A stretch of 51,207 bases of DNA, from positions 1 through 51,207 of the forward strand of contig JAGWTW010000012.1 in the NCBI GenBank assembly GCA_028868735.1. The letters are read 5' to 3'. Every line of letters begins with the position of its first letter. Within the stretch, counting starts at the first letter, position 1. Positions 44,259 to 51,207 of this stretch are shown one piece after another. Both the position numbers and the translations under genes were made by a program. This DNA comes from Hyphomicrobiales bacterium. GTDB taxonomy: Bacteria; Pseudomonadota; Alphaproteobacteria; Rhizobiales; Beijerinckiaceae. Below the pieces are notes generated by a model. The model was not told the origin of the DNA. It saw nothing but the letters and a program-made list of their open reading frames with translations, and did not search any database.

Positions 44259-45197
44259 ATGGCGGCAGACGAAGATCCGACGCGGCTTTCGAGTCCGCGC
44301 ATCTTTCTGGTGCGCATGTGCGTCTTCCTCGCGCTGGCGGGCTTCATCGCGTTCATCCTCAATCGCGAGATCGCCCGCGCCTTCATGGCCAATCCCTTTC
44401 TCAACGGCTTGATCCTGTTCGTGCTCGCCGTCGGGATCGTGCTCGCGGTCTCCACCGTCGCGCGGCTCTTTCGCGAAATAGACTGGGTCAACGCGCAAGG
44501 CGCGGCGTCCGCCGCCGCCGTGCGCCCGCCGATTCTGCTCGCCCCGCTCGCGCGCCTGTCCGGCGAACACCGCACGTTCTCCACCGTCGCCTGGCGCGCC
44601 ATTCTCGATTCGGTCGCGACCCGCCTCGACGAAAGCCGCGAGATCCTGCGCTACCTGACCGGCCTTCTGATCTTCCTCGGCCTGCTCGGCACGTTCTGGG
44701 GCCTTCTGCAAACCGTGGGCTCGATCGGCGACGTCATCAACGCCATGAAGGGCAGCGGCGATTCCGCCGTCATGTTCGAAGACCTGAAGGCCGGCATCGC
44801 CAAGCCGCTCGCCGGCATGAGCGTCTCCTTCACCGCCTCGCTGTTCGGCCTCGCCGGGTCGCTGGTGCTCGGCTTCCTCGATCTGCAGGCAGGCCAGGCG
44901 CAGAACCGTTTCTACACGGAGCTCGAGGACCGCATGTCGACGACGACGGCTGATTTCGCGGCCGGCGACGCGGTTTCCTCCAACCTGCGCGCTTCGCTCG
45001 CACGCATATCGGGCGAGGACGTCGGCCGCGCGTCGGCGAGCGCGATGGCCAATCTCGCCGAGGGCGTTCAGTCGCTGGTGCAGCACATGCGCTCCGAGCA
45101 GCAGATGATCAGGACCTGGCTCGAGCAGCAGGCCGAGCAGAATCGCGAACTGAAGAAATCGCTGGATCGGCTCGCCGCAGAGAGGGAGCGTCGCTGA
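44259..45197 (+). CDS. MotA/TolQ/ExbB-type proton channel family protein
   Basis: The start is the ATG at 44259 with GAGGGAG upstream, giving 312 residues. Membrane helices lie at about 17-37, 45-65, 140-165 and 195-220, with the hallmark YLTGLLIFLGLLGTFWGLLQ and GMSVSFTASLFGLAGSLVLG. The C-terminal 70 residues form a cytoplasmic coiled coil (QQMIRTWLEQQAEQNRELKK). It overlaps the MotB-like gene by one base (TGATG). The pair is probably a stator-like ion channel with a peptidoglycan-binding partner, not a flagellar motor, since no flagellar genes are near. Ion and function are unknown. Confidence 0.88.
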   Translation: MAADEDPTRLSSPRIFLVRMCVFLALAGFIAFILNREIARAFMANPFLNGLILFVLAVGIVLAVSTVARLFREIDWVNAQGAASAAAVRPPILLAPLARLSGEHRTFSTVAWRAILDSVATRLDESREILRYLTGLLIFLGLLGTFWGLLQTVGSIGDVINAMKGSGDSAVMFEDLKAGIAKPLAGMSVSFTASLFGLAGSLVLGFLDLQAGQAQNRFYTELEDRMSTTTADFAAGDAVSSNLRASLARISGEDVGRASASAMANLAEGVQSLVQHMRSEQQMIRTWLEQQAEQNRELKKSLDRLAAERERR

Positions 45198-46225
45198 TGG
45201 CGCTCTCGCGCACGCGCCGGCTGCGTTCGGGCCCCGACTATTGGCCGGGCTTCGTCGACGCGCTGTCGACGATGCTGCTCTCCTTCGTCTTCCTCATCAC
45301 CGTGTTCATGACCGCGCAGTTCTTCCTCTCGCGCGACGTGACGGGCAAGGACGCCGCGCTTCAGAAGCTCAATCGCCAGATCGAGGAGCTGACGTCGCTG
45401 CTTGCGCTGGAAAAGAACGCGAAGGCCGATGCCCAGACCTCGCTCAGCGCGTTGCAGGCGACGCTCGACGACGCGAAGAAGGACAACGCCGCGCTCGCAA
45501 GCCGTCTCTCCTCCGCCGAAGGCGCAGCGGCCGGCGCGAACGGACAGGCCTCCGACGTCGCGCAGCGACTGGCCGCCGAGAAGGAGCTTTCGGCGCGAGC
45601 CGCCGCGCAGGTCGATCTTCTCAACCAGCAGATCGCCGCGCTGCGCAAACAGCTCGCCGCGATCGAGGACGCGTTGCAGGCCTCCGAGGCGCGCAACAGC
45701 GATTCGCAGGCGCGGATCGCCGATCTCGGCCAGCGCCTCAACGTGGCGCTGGCGCAGAAGGTGCAGGAGCTTTCGCGCTATCGCTCCGACTTCTTCGGGC
45801 GGCTGCGCGACATTCTCGGAAATCGGCCGGGCGTCCGCATCGTCGGCGACCGCTTCGTTTTCCAGTCGGAAGTGCTGTTCGACACGGGGCAGGCGACGCT
45901 CAATCCCGCCGGCAAGACGCAGCTCGACCAGGTCGCCTCCGCCATCATCGATCTCGAACGCGAAATTCCGCCGGAGATCGGCTGGGTGATGCGCGTCGAC
46001 GGGCACACCGACAAGCGCCCGATCCAGTCCGCGCAATTTCCCTCGAACTGGAATTTGTCGGCCGCGCGCGCGATCGCCGTCGTGCAATATCTCGTCACGA
46101 AGGGCGTCGATCCGACCCATCTCGTCGCCGCCGGCTTCGGCGAATATCAACCGATCGACGCGGGCGACAGCGAAGAAGCGCTGCGGCGCAACCGCCGCAT
46201 CGAACTGAAGCTGACGGACAGGTGA
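45197..46225 (+). CDS. MotB/OmpA-family peptidoglycan-binding protein
   Basis: The protein has 342 residues. An N-terminal membrane helix (about 20-42, FVDALSTMLLSFVFLITVF) carries the channel Asp just after FV, in the position of the MotB proton-binding residue. A long coiled coil (about 50-190) follows, then an OmpA-like domain with VDGHTDKRPI and the RRIELKL end (about 210-340). It overlaps both neighbours (1 and 4 bases). With the MotA-like protein it could form a stator-like complex anchored to peptidoglycan. The coiled coil is longer than in MotB. Confidence 0.9.
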   Translation: MALSRTRRLRSGPDYWPGFVDALSTMLLSFVFLITVFMTAQFFLSRDVTGKDAALQKLNRQIEELTSLLALEKNAKADAQTSLSALQATLDDAKKDNAALASRLSSAEGAAAGANGQASDVAQRLAAEKELSARAAAQVDLLNQQIAALRKQLAAIEDALQASEARNSDSQARIADLGQRLNVALAQKVQELSRYRSDFFGRLRDILGNRPGVRIVGDRFVFQSEVLFDTGQATLNPAGKTQLDQVASAIIDLEREIPPEIGWVMRVDGHTDKRPIQSAQFPSNWNLSAARAIAVVQYLVTKGVDPTHLVAAGFGEYQPIDAGDSEEALRRNRRIELKLTDR

Positions 46226-46686
46226 AGTCTCTCGTCCTCCGCGCGCCGGCCCCCGGCGAACGGACCGCCCTGCTCGATCTTTGGGTCGCGGCGTGGGACG
46301 CGACGTTTCCCGACATCGACTTCGACGCCCGCCGCGACTGGCTGACGGGCCATCTCGCGAAGATCGAGGCGTCGGGCGCGAAGACGATCTGCGCCTTCGA
46401 CGACGACCGTCCGCTCGGCTTCGTCACGATCGATCCGGCGACCGGATGGCTCGATCAGATCGCGGTGCATCCCGACTTTTTCGGAACGGGCGTGGCCACG
46501 AAACTGCTCGCCGCCGCAAAGCGGATTTCGCCCGCGCGCGTAAAACTCGACGTCAACGCCGACAATTTTCGCGCGCTGCGATTCTACAGGCGCGAGCAAT
46601 TCATTCGAACGGGCGCGAGCGTCAACGCGCTGTCGGGACGCGAGACGGTCGTGCTGGAATGGCGCGGCGGCGAAATGACGGACTGA
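46222..46686 (+). CDS. GNAT-family N-acetyltransferase
   Basis: A GTG at 46222, overlapping the MotB-like stop by four bases, gives 154 residues. The GNAT acetyl-CoA-binding region reads IAVHPDFFGTGVATKLLAAA, with the usual Q/R-x-x-G-x-G/A layout modified to GTGVATKL. The N-terminal LDLWVAAWDATFPDIDF and C-terminal LRFYRREQFIRTGAS are typical of small acetyltransferases acting on amines or proteins. Close overlap suggests co-translation with the MotA/MotB-like pair. Substrate unknown. Confidence 0.88.
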   Translation: MKSLVLRAPAPGERTALLDLWVAAWDATFPDIDFDARRDWLTGHLAKIEASGAKTICAFDDDRPLGFVTIDPATGWLDQIAVHPDFFGTGVATKLLAAAKRISPARVKLDVNADNFRALRFYRREQFIRTGASVNALSGRETVVLEWRGGEMTD

Positions 46687-46833
46687 CAGCGTTCGACGAC
46701 GTTCGCCGCGCGCGGCGGGCGGAGTCCGGCGTTGGGCGCCCGCCGCCGAGATATTCGGTTCTCCGTGAACCGTCCCGAAAGCAGCCTTTCGGTGCGCCAG
46801 AGATGGGCGGAAAGCGGATATTTGCACCGGTAG

Positions 46834-47061
46834 CGCGTCATGGCCGGGCTTGTCCCGGCCATCCACGCCGCGCCGTCTGAAGCGGCGTATGATCTCGGCC
46901 GCAATCGCGCCGTGTCATTCCCGCGAAAGCGGGAATCCAGTTCCCATGTCCTGCCGCGCTCGGGGTGCTGGATGCCCGCATTCGCGGGCATGACAGTCCA
47001 TAGGCGGCGAGACGATCCGCAATCGTTCGGCGTGGATGGCCGGGACAAGCCCGGCCATGAC
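46834..47061. repeat. Nested inverted repeats (outer pair identical, inner pair similar)
   Basis: The outer 30-base unit at 46837-46866 (GTCATGGCCGGGCTTGTC..., ending GGCCATCCAC) recurs as its exact reverse complement at 47032-47061. Inside, TGTCATTCCCGC...GCGGGAATCCAG at 46913-46940 and CTGGATGCCCGC...GCGGGCATGACA at 46968-46995 are near reverse complements of each other. Each unit is itself a palindrome. The arrangement looks like a small REP/BIME-type cassette. No transposase is nearby. Confidence 0.88.
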
Positions 47062-47208
47062 GGCGAGAGCGGAGTCCGCTTTCGGTCGAACGTCCGCGTT
47101 GACCTCGACGCCGAAAGCCGCCGGTCTACCGCTGCGCTTCCAAGCGGCTGTTCCTGCTGACCGGTTGGGGCGGCGAGCGGACGTTCGACGACACGCGAAA
47201 AAAGCAGC

Positions 47209-47237
47209 GTCATGGCCGGGCTTGTCCCGGCCATGAC
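47209..47237. repeat. Third copy of the GGCCGGG palindromic repeat
   Basis: This 29-base element opens with GTCATGGCCGGGCTTGTCCC and ends with GGCCATGAC. It is a nearly perfect palindrome and a variant of the outer unit at 46837, with ATGAC in place of ATCCAC at the end. It lies 148 bases past the second outer copy. Confidence 0.85.
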
Positions 47238-47379
47238 GGCTATAGCCGCGGCCGCCATCGGTCGACCGTTCGCATCGGCGTCCGAGCCGGGAGCGGCCGT
47301 TGGTTACGTGCGAGAGCGACGGCCGGCGGACATCGAGCTGGCGGCGCGATCGTGCGGTCCGCTGCGATCGCGGCGCGCT

Positions 47380-48351
47380 CTATGCGCCGCCGATCAATAT
47401 GCCCGCGCCGAGCACGATCACGCCGCCGAGCACGATCTGGAACACGGCCTGCAGAAACGGCGTGTCCATGTATTTCGCGCGCACCCAGGCGATCGCCCAC
47501 AGCTCGACGAACACGACGACGCCTGCGATCGCGGTCGCGATCCAGAACGCGTTCGGCCAGCTGTCGGGCACTAGATAGGGCAATGTGTGGCCGAGCCCGC
47601 CGAGCGCGGTCATGAGGCCGCAGACGCCGCCGCGCAGCAGCGGCGAACCGCGCCCGGTCAGCGAACCGTCGTCCGACAGGGCTTCGGCGAAACCCATCGA
47701 TATGCCGGCGCCGATCGAGGCGGCGAGTCCGACGAGAAACGTCTGCCAGTTGTGATGGGTGGCGAAGGCCGCCGCGAACAGGGGCGCGAGCGTCGAGACC
47801 GAACCGTCCATCAGGCCGGCGAGGCCCGGCTGCACGTATTGCAGCACGAACAGGCGATGGCTGGCGCGGTCTTCCTCGGCGCGGTCGTCCGGCGTGAGGT
47901 TCGTCTCCTGCATGCGGCCGGCGAGCTTTTCGTGGCCTTGCTCCGCCAGCGCCAGATCGCCGAGCAGCTTGCGCGTGCCGACGTCGGTCGCCTGCTCGGC
48001 CGCCTTCTGGTAGAAGGTCCACGCCTGCTGCTCCATGATTTCCGCTTCGCTGCGGATGCGGTCGAGCGGCAGGTTCTTGGTCAGCCAGATCGGCCTGCGT
48101 TTCAGCGTGCCCTTCACGTCCTCGCGCCGGATCGGCGGCAGTTCGTTGCCGAAGCGCTTCTGATATTGCGCGAGCAGCATTTCGCGATGGCCCTTTTCGA
48201 CCTCGGCCATGTCGCGAAACGTCCTGGCGGAGGCCGGATAGCGCTCCTCGAGATCCTCGGCGAAGGCGATGTAGATGCGCGCGTCCTCCTCCTCGGAGGC
48301 GATCGCCACCGCGAGGATTTCGCGCTCGGTGAGGTCGGAAAATGCTTTCAA
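47380..48351 (-). CDS. mbfA: Membrane-bound ferritin / VIT1-CCC1 iron exporter MbfA
   Basis: The protein has 323 residues from a TTG with GGAG six bases upstream. The N-terminal ferritin-like (erythrin) domain, about residues 1-160, has diiron Glu and ExxH motifs (EEEDARIYIAFAEDLEERYP, EVEKGHREML, EQGHEKLAG). The C-terminal CCC1/VIT1 domain has about five helices (LAGLMDGSVSTLAPLFAAAF, GFAEALSDDGSLTGRGSPLLRG). MbfA exports iron and protects from iron and peroxide stress in Rhizobiales, under control of Irr. An Irr-type box lies directly upstream. Confidence 0.94.
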   Translation of the reverse strand: MKAFSDLTEREILAVAIASEEEDARIYIAFAEDLEERYPASARTFRDMAEVEKGHREMLLAQYQKRFGNELPPIRREDVKGTLKRRPIWLTKNLPLDRIRSEAEIMEQQAWTFYQKAAEQATDVGTRKLLGDLALAEQGHEKLAGRMQETNLTPDDRAEEDRASHRLFVLQYVQPGLAGLMDGSVSTLAPLFAAAFATHHNWQTFLVGLAASIGAGISMGFAEALSDDGSLTGRGSPLLRGGVCGLMTALGGLGHTLPYLVPDSWPNAFWIATAIAGVVVFVELWAIAWVRAKYMDTPFLQAVFQIVLGGVIVLGAGILIGGA

Positions 48352-48370
48352 CGAAGGCTCCGCATATTAT

Positions 48371-48385
48371 TTAGAATTGTTCTAA
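48371..48385 (-). promoter_or_regulatory. Irr-type iron control element (ICE) upstream of mbfA
   Basis: TTAGAATTGTTCTAA is a perfect 6+3+6 palindrome, matching the rhizobial ICE consensus TTTAGAANNNTTCTAAA. It begins 20 bases before the mbfA start, which fits repression by Irr under iron limitation, as known for mbfA in Bradyrhizobium and Agrobacterium. The sequence around it is unusually A/T-rich (ATATTATTTAG), as expected for a promoter. Confidence 0.88.
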
Positions 48386-48511
48386 GATATGGGCCGCCCG
48401 ATTTCCAGTGCCAGCGCCCCCGGATGTATCTTCGGCGCGGCGGGGATTCGCGGGCGCCGCTCCAGCCTGCGCCTCGGAGCGCCGCGGCGGGTTTGCGGGA
48501 AAGGCCGGGAA

Positions 48512-48985
48512 ATGACGTCCGACCCAACGGTTTCGCTGCGCACCCGTCTCGTCTCGGGCGCCATTCGCCGCATCGGCCTGGTCACGCGCGGCATGACGCT
48601 CGGCGTGCGCGCGATCGTGATCGACGGGCAGGACCGCGTGTTCCTCGTGCGCCACACCTATGTGAAGGGCTGGTATCTGCCGGGCGGCGGGGTCGAGCGC
48701 GGCGAGGATGCGGTGACCTCGCTCGCGCGCGAACTCGATGAGGAAGGCGACATCGCGCTTGCCGGCGAACCGGAGCTGTTCGGGCTCTACGCGCAGGGCG
48801 CGCGCGATCATGTCGCCGTCTATATCGTGCGCGCCTTCACGCAGCGCGCGCCGAAAGCGCCCGATCGCGAGATCGCGGAGGCGGGATTCTTTCCTCTCGA
48901 TGCGCTGCCCGCAGGCGCCACGCGCGCGACGCGCGAACGGCTCGACGAAATGCTGAAACGCGCGCCCAAGGGGCGGCGCTGGTGA
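48512..48985 (+). CDS. Nudix hydrolase
   Basis: The ATG at 48512 gives 157 residues; the longer in-frame reading upstream crosses the iron box and is not supported. The Nudix box GGGVERGEDAVTSLARELDE and following EGDI covers about residues 57-80, with the REXXEEXG core as RELDEEGDI. It is a cytoplasmic pyrophosphohydrolase of the ADP-ribose/MutT type. Substrate is not predictable. It ends one base before the convergent MFS gene. Confidence 0.9.
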   Translation: MTSDPTVSLRTRLVSGAIRRIGLVTRGMTLGVRAIVIDGQDRVFLVRHTYVKGWYLPGGGVERGEDAVTSLARELDEEGDIALAGEPELFGLYAQGARDHVAVYIVRAFTQRAPKAPDREIAEAGFFPLDALPAGATRATRERLDEMLKRAPKGRRW

Positions 48986-50233
48986 TCATTCGGCGGCGAC
49001 CGGCGCCGGGCTCTGCGCCTGCGCCCACAATGCGGGCTCGAGTTCTTCGCGCCGGTCCGGGAAACCGAGCGCGCAAGCGAGCGTGACGAGGCCCATCACC
49101 GCCAGGCACAGCACGACGAGCGTGAGGCTGCCGGTGCGCTCGTGCAGATAGCCGACGATGGGCGCCGAGGCCGCGCCGCCGAGAAAGCCGATGAAGAAAC
49201 GCAGCGAATAGATTTTCGCGCGCATGGCGGGCGATATGTAGCGCGCGGTCATCGTCTCGTTGATCGTGACCTGACCGAACACGACGGCCGCGACGAGCCC
49301 CGCGAGCGGCAGCGCGACCCAGCCCCGCGCGAAGGCGAGCAGGGCGAGGCAGGGCGTCAACGCCAGCGCCAGCGGCATGAAGATGCGCTTCAGCGTCATG
49401 TGGTCGATGAGGCGCCCGACCGTGAACTGCGTCAGCGCGCCGCAAAGCGTGACGGCGAAGGCGAGCGCGCCGACGACGGGCAGCAATCGCGCGTCGCCCG
49501 CAAGGCGCTCCTCCATCAATTTGGGAAGAAGGATCGTATAGGCGTTGAACACGAGGCCGGAGGCGGCCGAGACCGCGAGCATCGTGATGACGGCGCGCCG
49601 CACGATCGGCGCCGGAATGACCGGAAAATTCTTCGCGCGCGCTTCGTGGTCGATGTGCATTTCGCGCTGTCCCATCCAGGCGATCCCGAGCGCGATGCAG
49701 ACGAGGCCCGGCAATGCGAACCCCCAGCGCCAGCCGATCTGTTGCGACAGAAAGGCGGTGACGAGCGGCGCCGAGGCGACGCCGACATTGCCGAACACGC
49801 CGTTGAGGCCGAGCGCGCGGCCGGGCTTGTCGCCGGCCGCCTCGACCAGCATCGCCGTGCCGATCGGATGGTAGATCGCCGCGAAAAAGCCGGCGAACGA
49901 CAAGGCGCCGGCGAGCGCCCAGGGTCCCGGCGCCGCGCTCGCGGCAAGCAGCGACAGGCCGGTCCCGACGTAGAAGGCGAGCATCAGACGCGGGCGGCCG
50001 ACGCGCTGGGCGAGCCAGCCCTGCGGCAGCGAGCCCGCGCCGTAGAGCACGAACATGCCGGTGGCCAGAGCCACGATCGGCCCGTAATCGGCGCCGAACG
50101 GGCCGCCGGGCCGCGCCATCGCGAGCACGGCGGTCGGCAGGATCAACAGCGAATAATGGGTGAGCAGATGCGCCGAGTTGATGAGCGTCATCTGCCGCCG
50201 CGCGGCGCGTTCGAGGCTTGCGTCGGTCTGCAT
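48986..50233 (-). CDS. Major facilitator superfamily transporter
   Basis: The protein has 415 residues starting at the ATG at 50233, with GGAGG seven bases upstream; a longer in-frame reading lacks such a site. About twelve membrane helices are seen, with the MFS inter-helix loop motif GWLAQRVGRPRLML between helices 2 and 3 and the repeated motif near GRLIDHMTLKRIF in the second half. A middle cytoplasmic loop separates the halves (GQREMHIDHEARAKNFPVIP). Substrate is unknown; members of this subgroup are often efflux or sugar/organic acid carriers. Confidence 0.88.
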   Translation of the reverse strand: MQTDASLERAARRQMTLINSAHLLTHYSLLILPTAVLAMARPGGPFGADYGPIVALATGMFVLYGAGSLPQGWLAQRVGRPRLMLAFYVGTGLSLLAASAAPGPWALAGALSFAGFFAAIYHPIGTAMLVEAAGDKPGRALGLNGVFGNVGVASAPLVTAFLSQQIGWRWGFALPGLVCIALGIAWMGQREMHIDHEARAKNFPVIPAPIVRRAVITMLAVSAASGLVFNAYTILLPKLMEERLAGDARLLPVVGALAFAVTLCGALTQFTVGRLIDHMTLKRIFMPLALALTPCLALLAFARGWVALPLAGLVAAVVFGQVTINETMTARYISPAMRAKIYSLRFFIGFLGGAASAPIVGYLHERTGSLTLVVLCLAVMGLVTLACALGFPDRREELEPALWAQAQSPAPVAAE

Positions 50234-50322
50234 GTTTCCTCCGCCCGCGAGACTAGCAGGTCTTCGCGCCCCGCCAATGCGGCTTTGACGCGATCGTTCT
50301 TCGCCGCGTGAAAATATCTGGG

Positions 50323-50337
50323 CTGGAACGATTCCAG
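50323..50337. promoter_or_regulatory. Perfect 6-3-6 palindrome between MFS and outer-membrane genes
   Basis: CTGGAACGATTCCAG is a perfect inverted repeat with a three-base centre. It has the same spacing as the Irr box upstream of mbfA (TTAGAA-N3-TTCTAA) but different outer bases. It lies 90 bases before the MFS start and 103 bases before the start of the next gene, so it could control either. The regulator is not identified. Confidence 0.35.
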
Positions 50338-50439
50338 ACTGTTCTTTGGAAGGCCTCAAATCTTCTTTCGCAATCTTGCCGCGCGGCCGTCGAAATGATG
50401 AAACGCCGATGAAATCGCGACGGGACGGGAATCTTACCG

Positions 50440-51207
50440 ATGGGGCGCAGGACTGGCATATCGACGCTGATTTTCGCGGGCGCGCTCGCGGCGTTTGCGT
50501 CGACGGGTTCCGGCGCGCGGGCGCAGGAGCCGGCGCGCACGTCCTTTCTGTTCGCCGCCGATGGCGAATACAACGAGATCGAGACCAAATATATCTTCGG
50601 TTTCACCAATGGTTCGGACATCGGCCTGAAGGGCGAGATGGCGGTCGAGACCGACACGAACGCGGCCTTTCGGCGTCGCGCGGGCCGCTATATGGCGCTC
50701 GAGCAGGAAATCGAATTCGAGCACGTGCCGACCGAGAATTTCGCCTACGAATTGTCGGTTCACGGCATGGCGCACCGGATCAAGGACGACGAGGTCCTGG
50801 CCGACCGCAGCCTCGTGCGCTGGAGCGGGCTGTCCGCGAACTTCCGTTACCTCATCATCGGACGCGGCCCCGGCTCGCCGATCGGCCTGACGATTTCGGC
50901 GGAGCCCGAATGGTCGCGCGTCGACGGGCTCGCCGGACCTCCCACGCGCAGCCTTGCGTCCACTTTCATTCTGGCCGCCGATACCGAACTCGTCGCCAAC
51001 CGCCTGTTCGCCGCGGCGAACGTGCGGTGGGAGCCGGAGATTTCGCGCGCCGTCGGCGACGCGGCCTGGTCGCGCGCCTCCACATTCGGCGCGAGCGCGG
51101 CGATGGCCTGGCGCTTCACGCCGAAGATCACGGCAGGCGCCGAGCTCGAATATTTCCTCGCCTACGACAGTCTCGGCTTCGGCGCCTTCCAGGGCCGCTC
51201 GATCTAT
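50440..51207 (+). CDS. Outer-membrane protein with signal peptide (C-terminus beyond the window)
   Basis: The gene opens at ATG 50440 (MGRRTGISTLIFAGALAAFA) and stays open for 256 codons to the right edge, so the end is missing. A Sec signal peptide ends near ARAQE. The mature part alternates hydrophobic and polar residues in the manner of a beta-barrel, for example SFLFAADGEYNEIETKYIFG and FRYLIIGRGPGSPIGLTISA. No family is recognised. It is divergent from the MFS gene. Being cut by the window edge it would be missed by a stop-to-stop search. Confidence 0.6.
   Translation, partial: MGRRTGISTLIFAGALAAFASTGSGARAQEPARTSFLFAADGEYNEIETKYIFGFTNGSDIGLKGEMAVETDTNAAFRRRAGRYMALEQEIEFEHVPTENFAYELSVHGMAHRIKDDEVLADRSLVRWSGLSANFRYLIIGRGPGSPIGLTISAEPEWSRVDGLAGPPTRSLASTFILAADTELVANRLFAAANVRWEPEISRAVGDAAWSRASTFGASAAMAWRFTPKITAGAELEYFLAYDSLGFGAFQGRSIY

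Larger units (their letters stand above)
46687..47379. other. Gene-free 693-base gap filled with palindromic repeats
   Basis: No credible coding frame was found between the GNAT stop and the mbfA stop. The gap holds two nested pairs of inverted repeats and a third full copy of the outer one (see the repeat entries). The stretches 46687-46830 and 47238-47379 show only GC-rich unstructured sequence to the eye. Confidence 0.75.

Noticed and set aside
44259..46225. MotA-like and MotB/OmpA-like pair as a Zorya anti-phage system
   Set aside because: Zorya requires ZorC/ZorD or ZorE effectors beside the pair. None is present; the neighbours are an inositol-phosphatase-family enzyme and a GNAT acetyltransferase.
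46834..47237. Repeat gap as a remnant insertion sequence
   Set aside because: No transposase fragment or target-site duplication could be seen; the structure is a set of short palindromes only.

Overview
The window is high-GC chromosomal DNA from an alphaproteobacterium, most likely of the order Hyphomicrobiales (Rhizobiales) and perhaps a Beijerinckiaceae/Methylocystaceae-type lineage. The evidence is a GapR/DUF2312 nucleoid protein, an Irr-type iron box in front of an mbfA iron exporter, several Tat-dependent periplasmic proteins, and GC-rich palindromic intergenic repeats of a kind common in this order. No phage, transposase, CRISPR array, rRNA or tRNA gene was found. The genes look like ordinary, densely packed chromosome, with accessory islets and repeat-filled gaps.

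Region 1 (1-4456, minus strand) is a zinc-acquisition operon: a small His-rich membrane peptide, znuC, znuB, znuA, a CobW-type GTPase with a His-rich linker, and a beta-propeller protein running off the left edge. A Zur-like palindrome sits at its promoter. Region 2 (4561-12288) holds an orphan branched-chain-amino-acid-type binding protein, an acyl-CoA dehydrogenase, a flavin amine oxidase, an OpgG/OpgD glucan protein, gapR, a HAD hydrolase, a MAPEG protein and a PepSY-like protein. Region 3 (12400-22391) is envelope-related: divergent galE/galU, a second orphan binding protein, a degenerate GGDEF membrane protein, a large outer-membrane beta-barrel, and tolQ-tolR-tolA-tolB without pal. Region 4 (22471-25122) has an RraB-like protein and a cobalt-type nitrile hydratase operon (alpha, beta, activator) preceded by a four-helix membrane protein.

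Region 5 (25254-33669) contains an SDR dehydrogenase and a four-gene minus-strand set: circularly permuted ATP-grasp, alpha-E, transglutaminase-like and a gamma-glutamyltransferase-like enzyme. The first three are a recurrent amidoligase-type cluster. Divergently, a tightly overlapping four-gene operon encodes DUF3618, two helical glycine-zipper-like proteins and a holin-III-family membrane protein. It has an EcfG-like general-stress promoter and a clear terminator. Region 6 (33784-46686) holds purA, a proline-rich membrane protein, rpoH, an RluD-type pseudouridine synthase, an HI0933-type flavoprotein, an M29 aminopeptidase, a membrane-tethered TAXI-type binding protein, an inositol-monophosphatase-family enzyme, and a MotA/MotB-like pair with a GNAT acetyltransferase. 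Region 7 (46687-51207) starts with about 690 bases of nested palindromic repeats, then mbfA under an Irr box, a Nudix hydrolase, an MFS transporter and the start of an outer-membrane protein that leaves the window.

The strongest candidates for something little described are the His-rich leader peptide of the zinc operon, the amidoligase-type cluster with its attached GGT-like enzyme, the stress-type DUF3618/holin-like operon, and the TAXI protein that looks like a tethered sensor. All names rest on reading translated sequence and recalled family motifs; no database search was possible.
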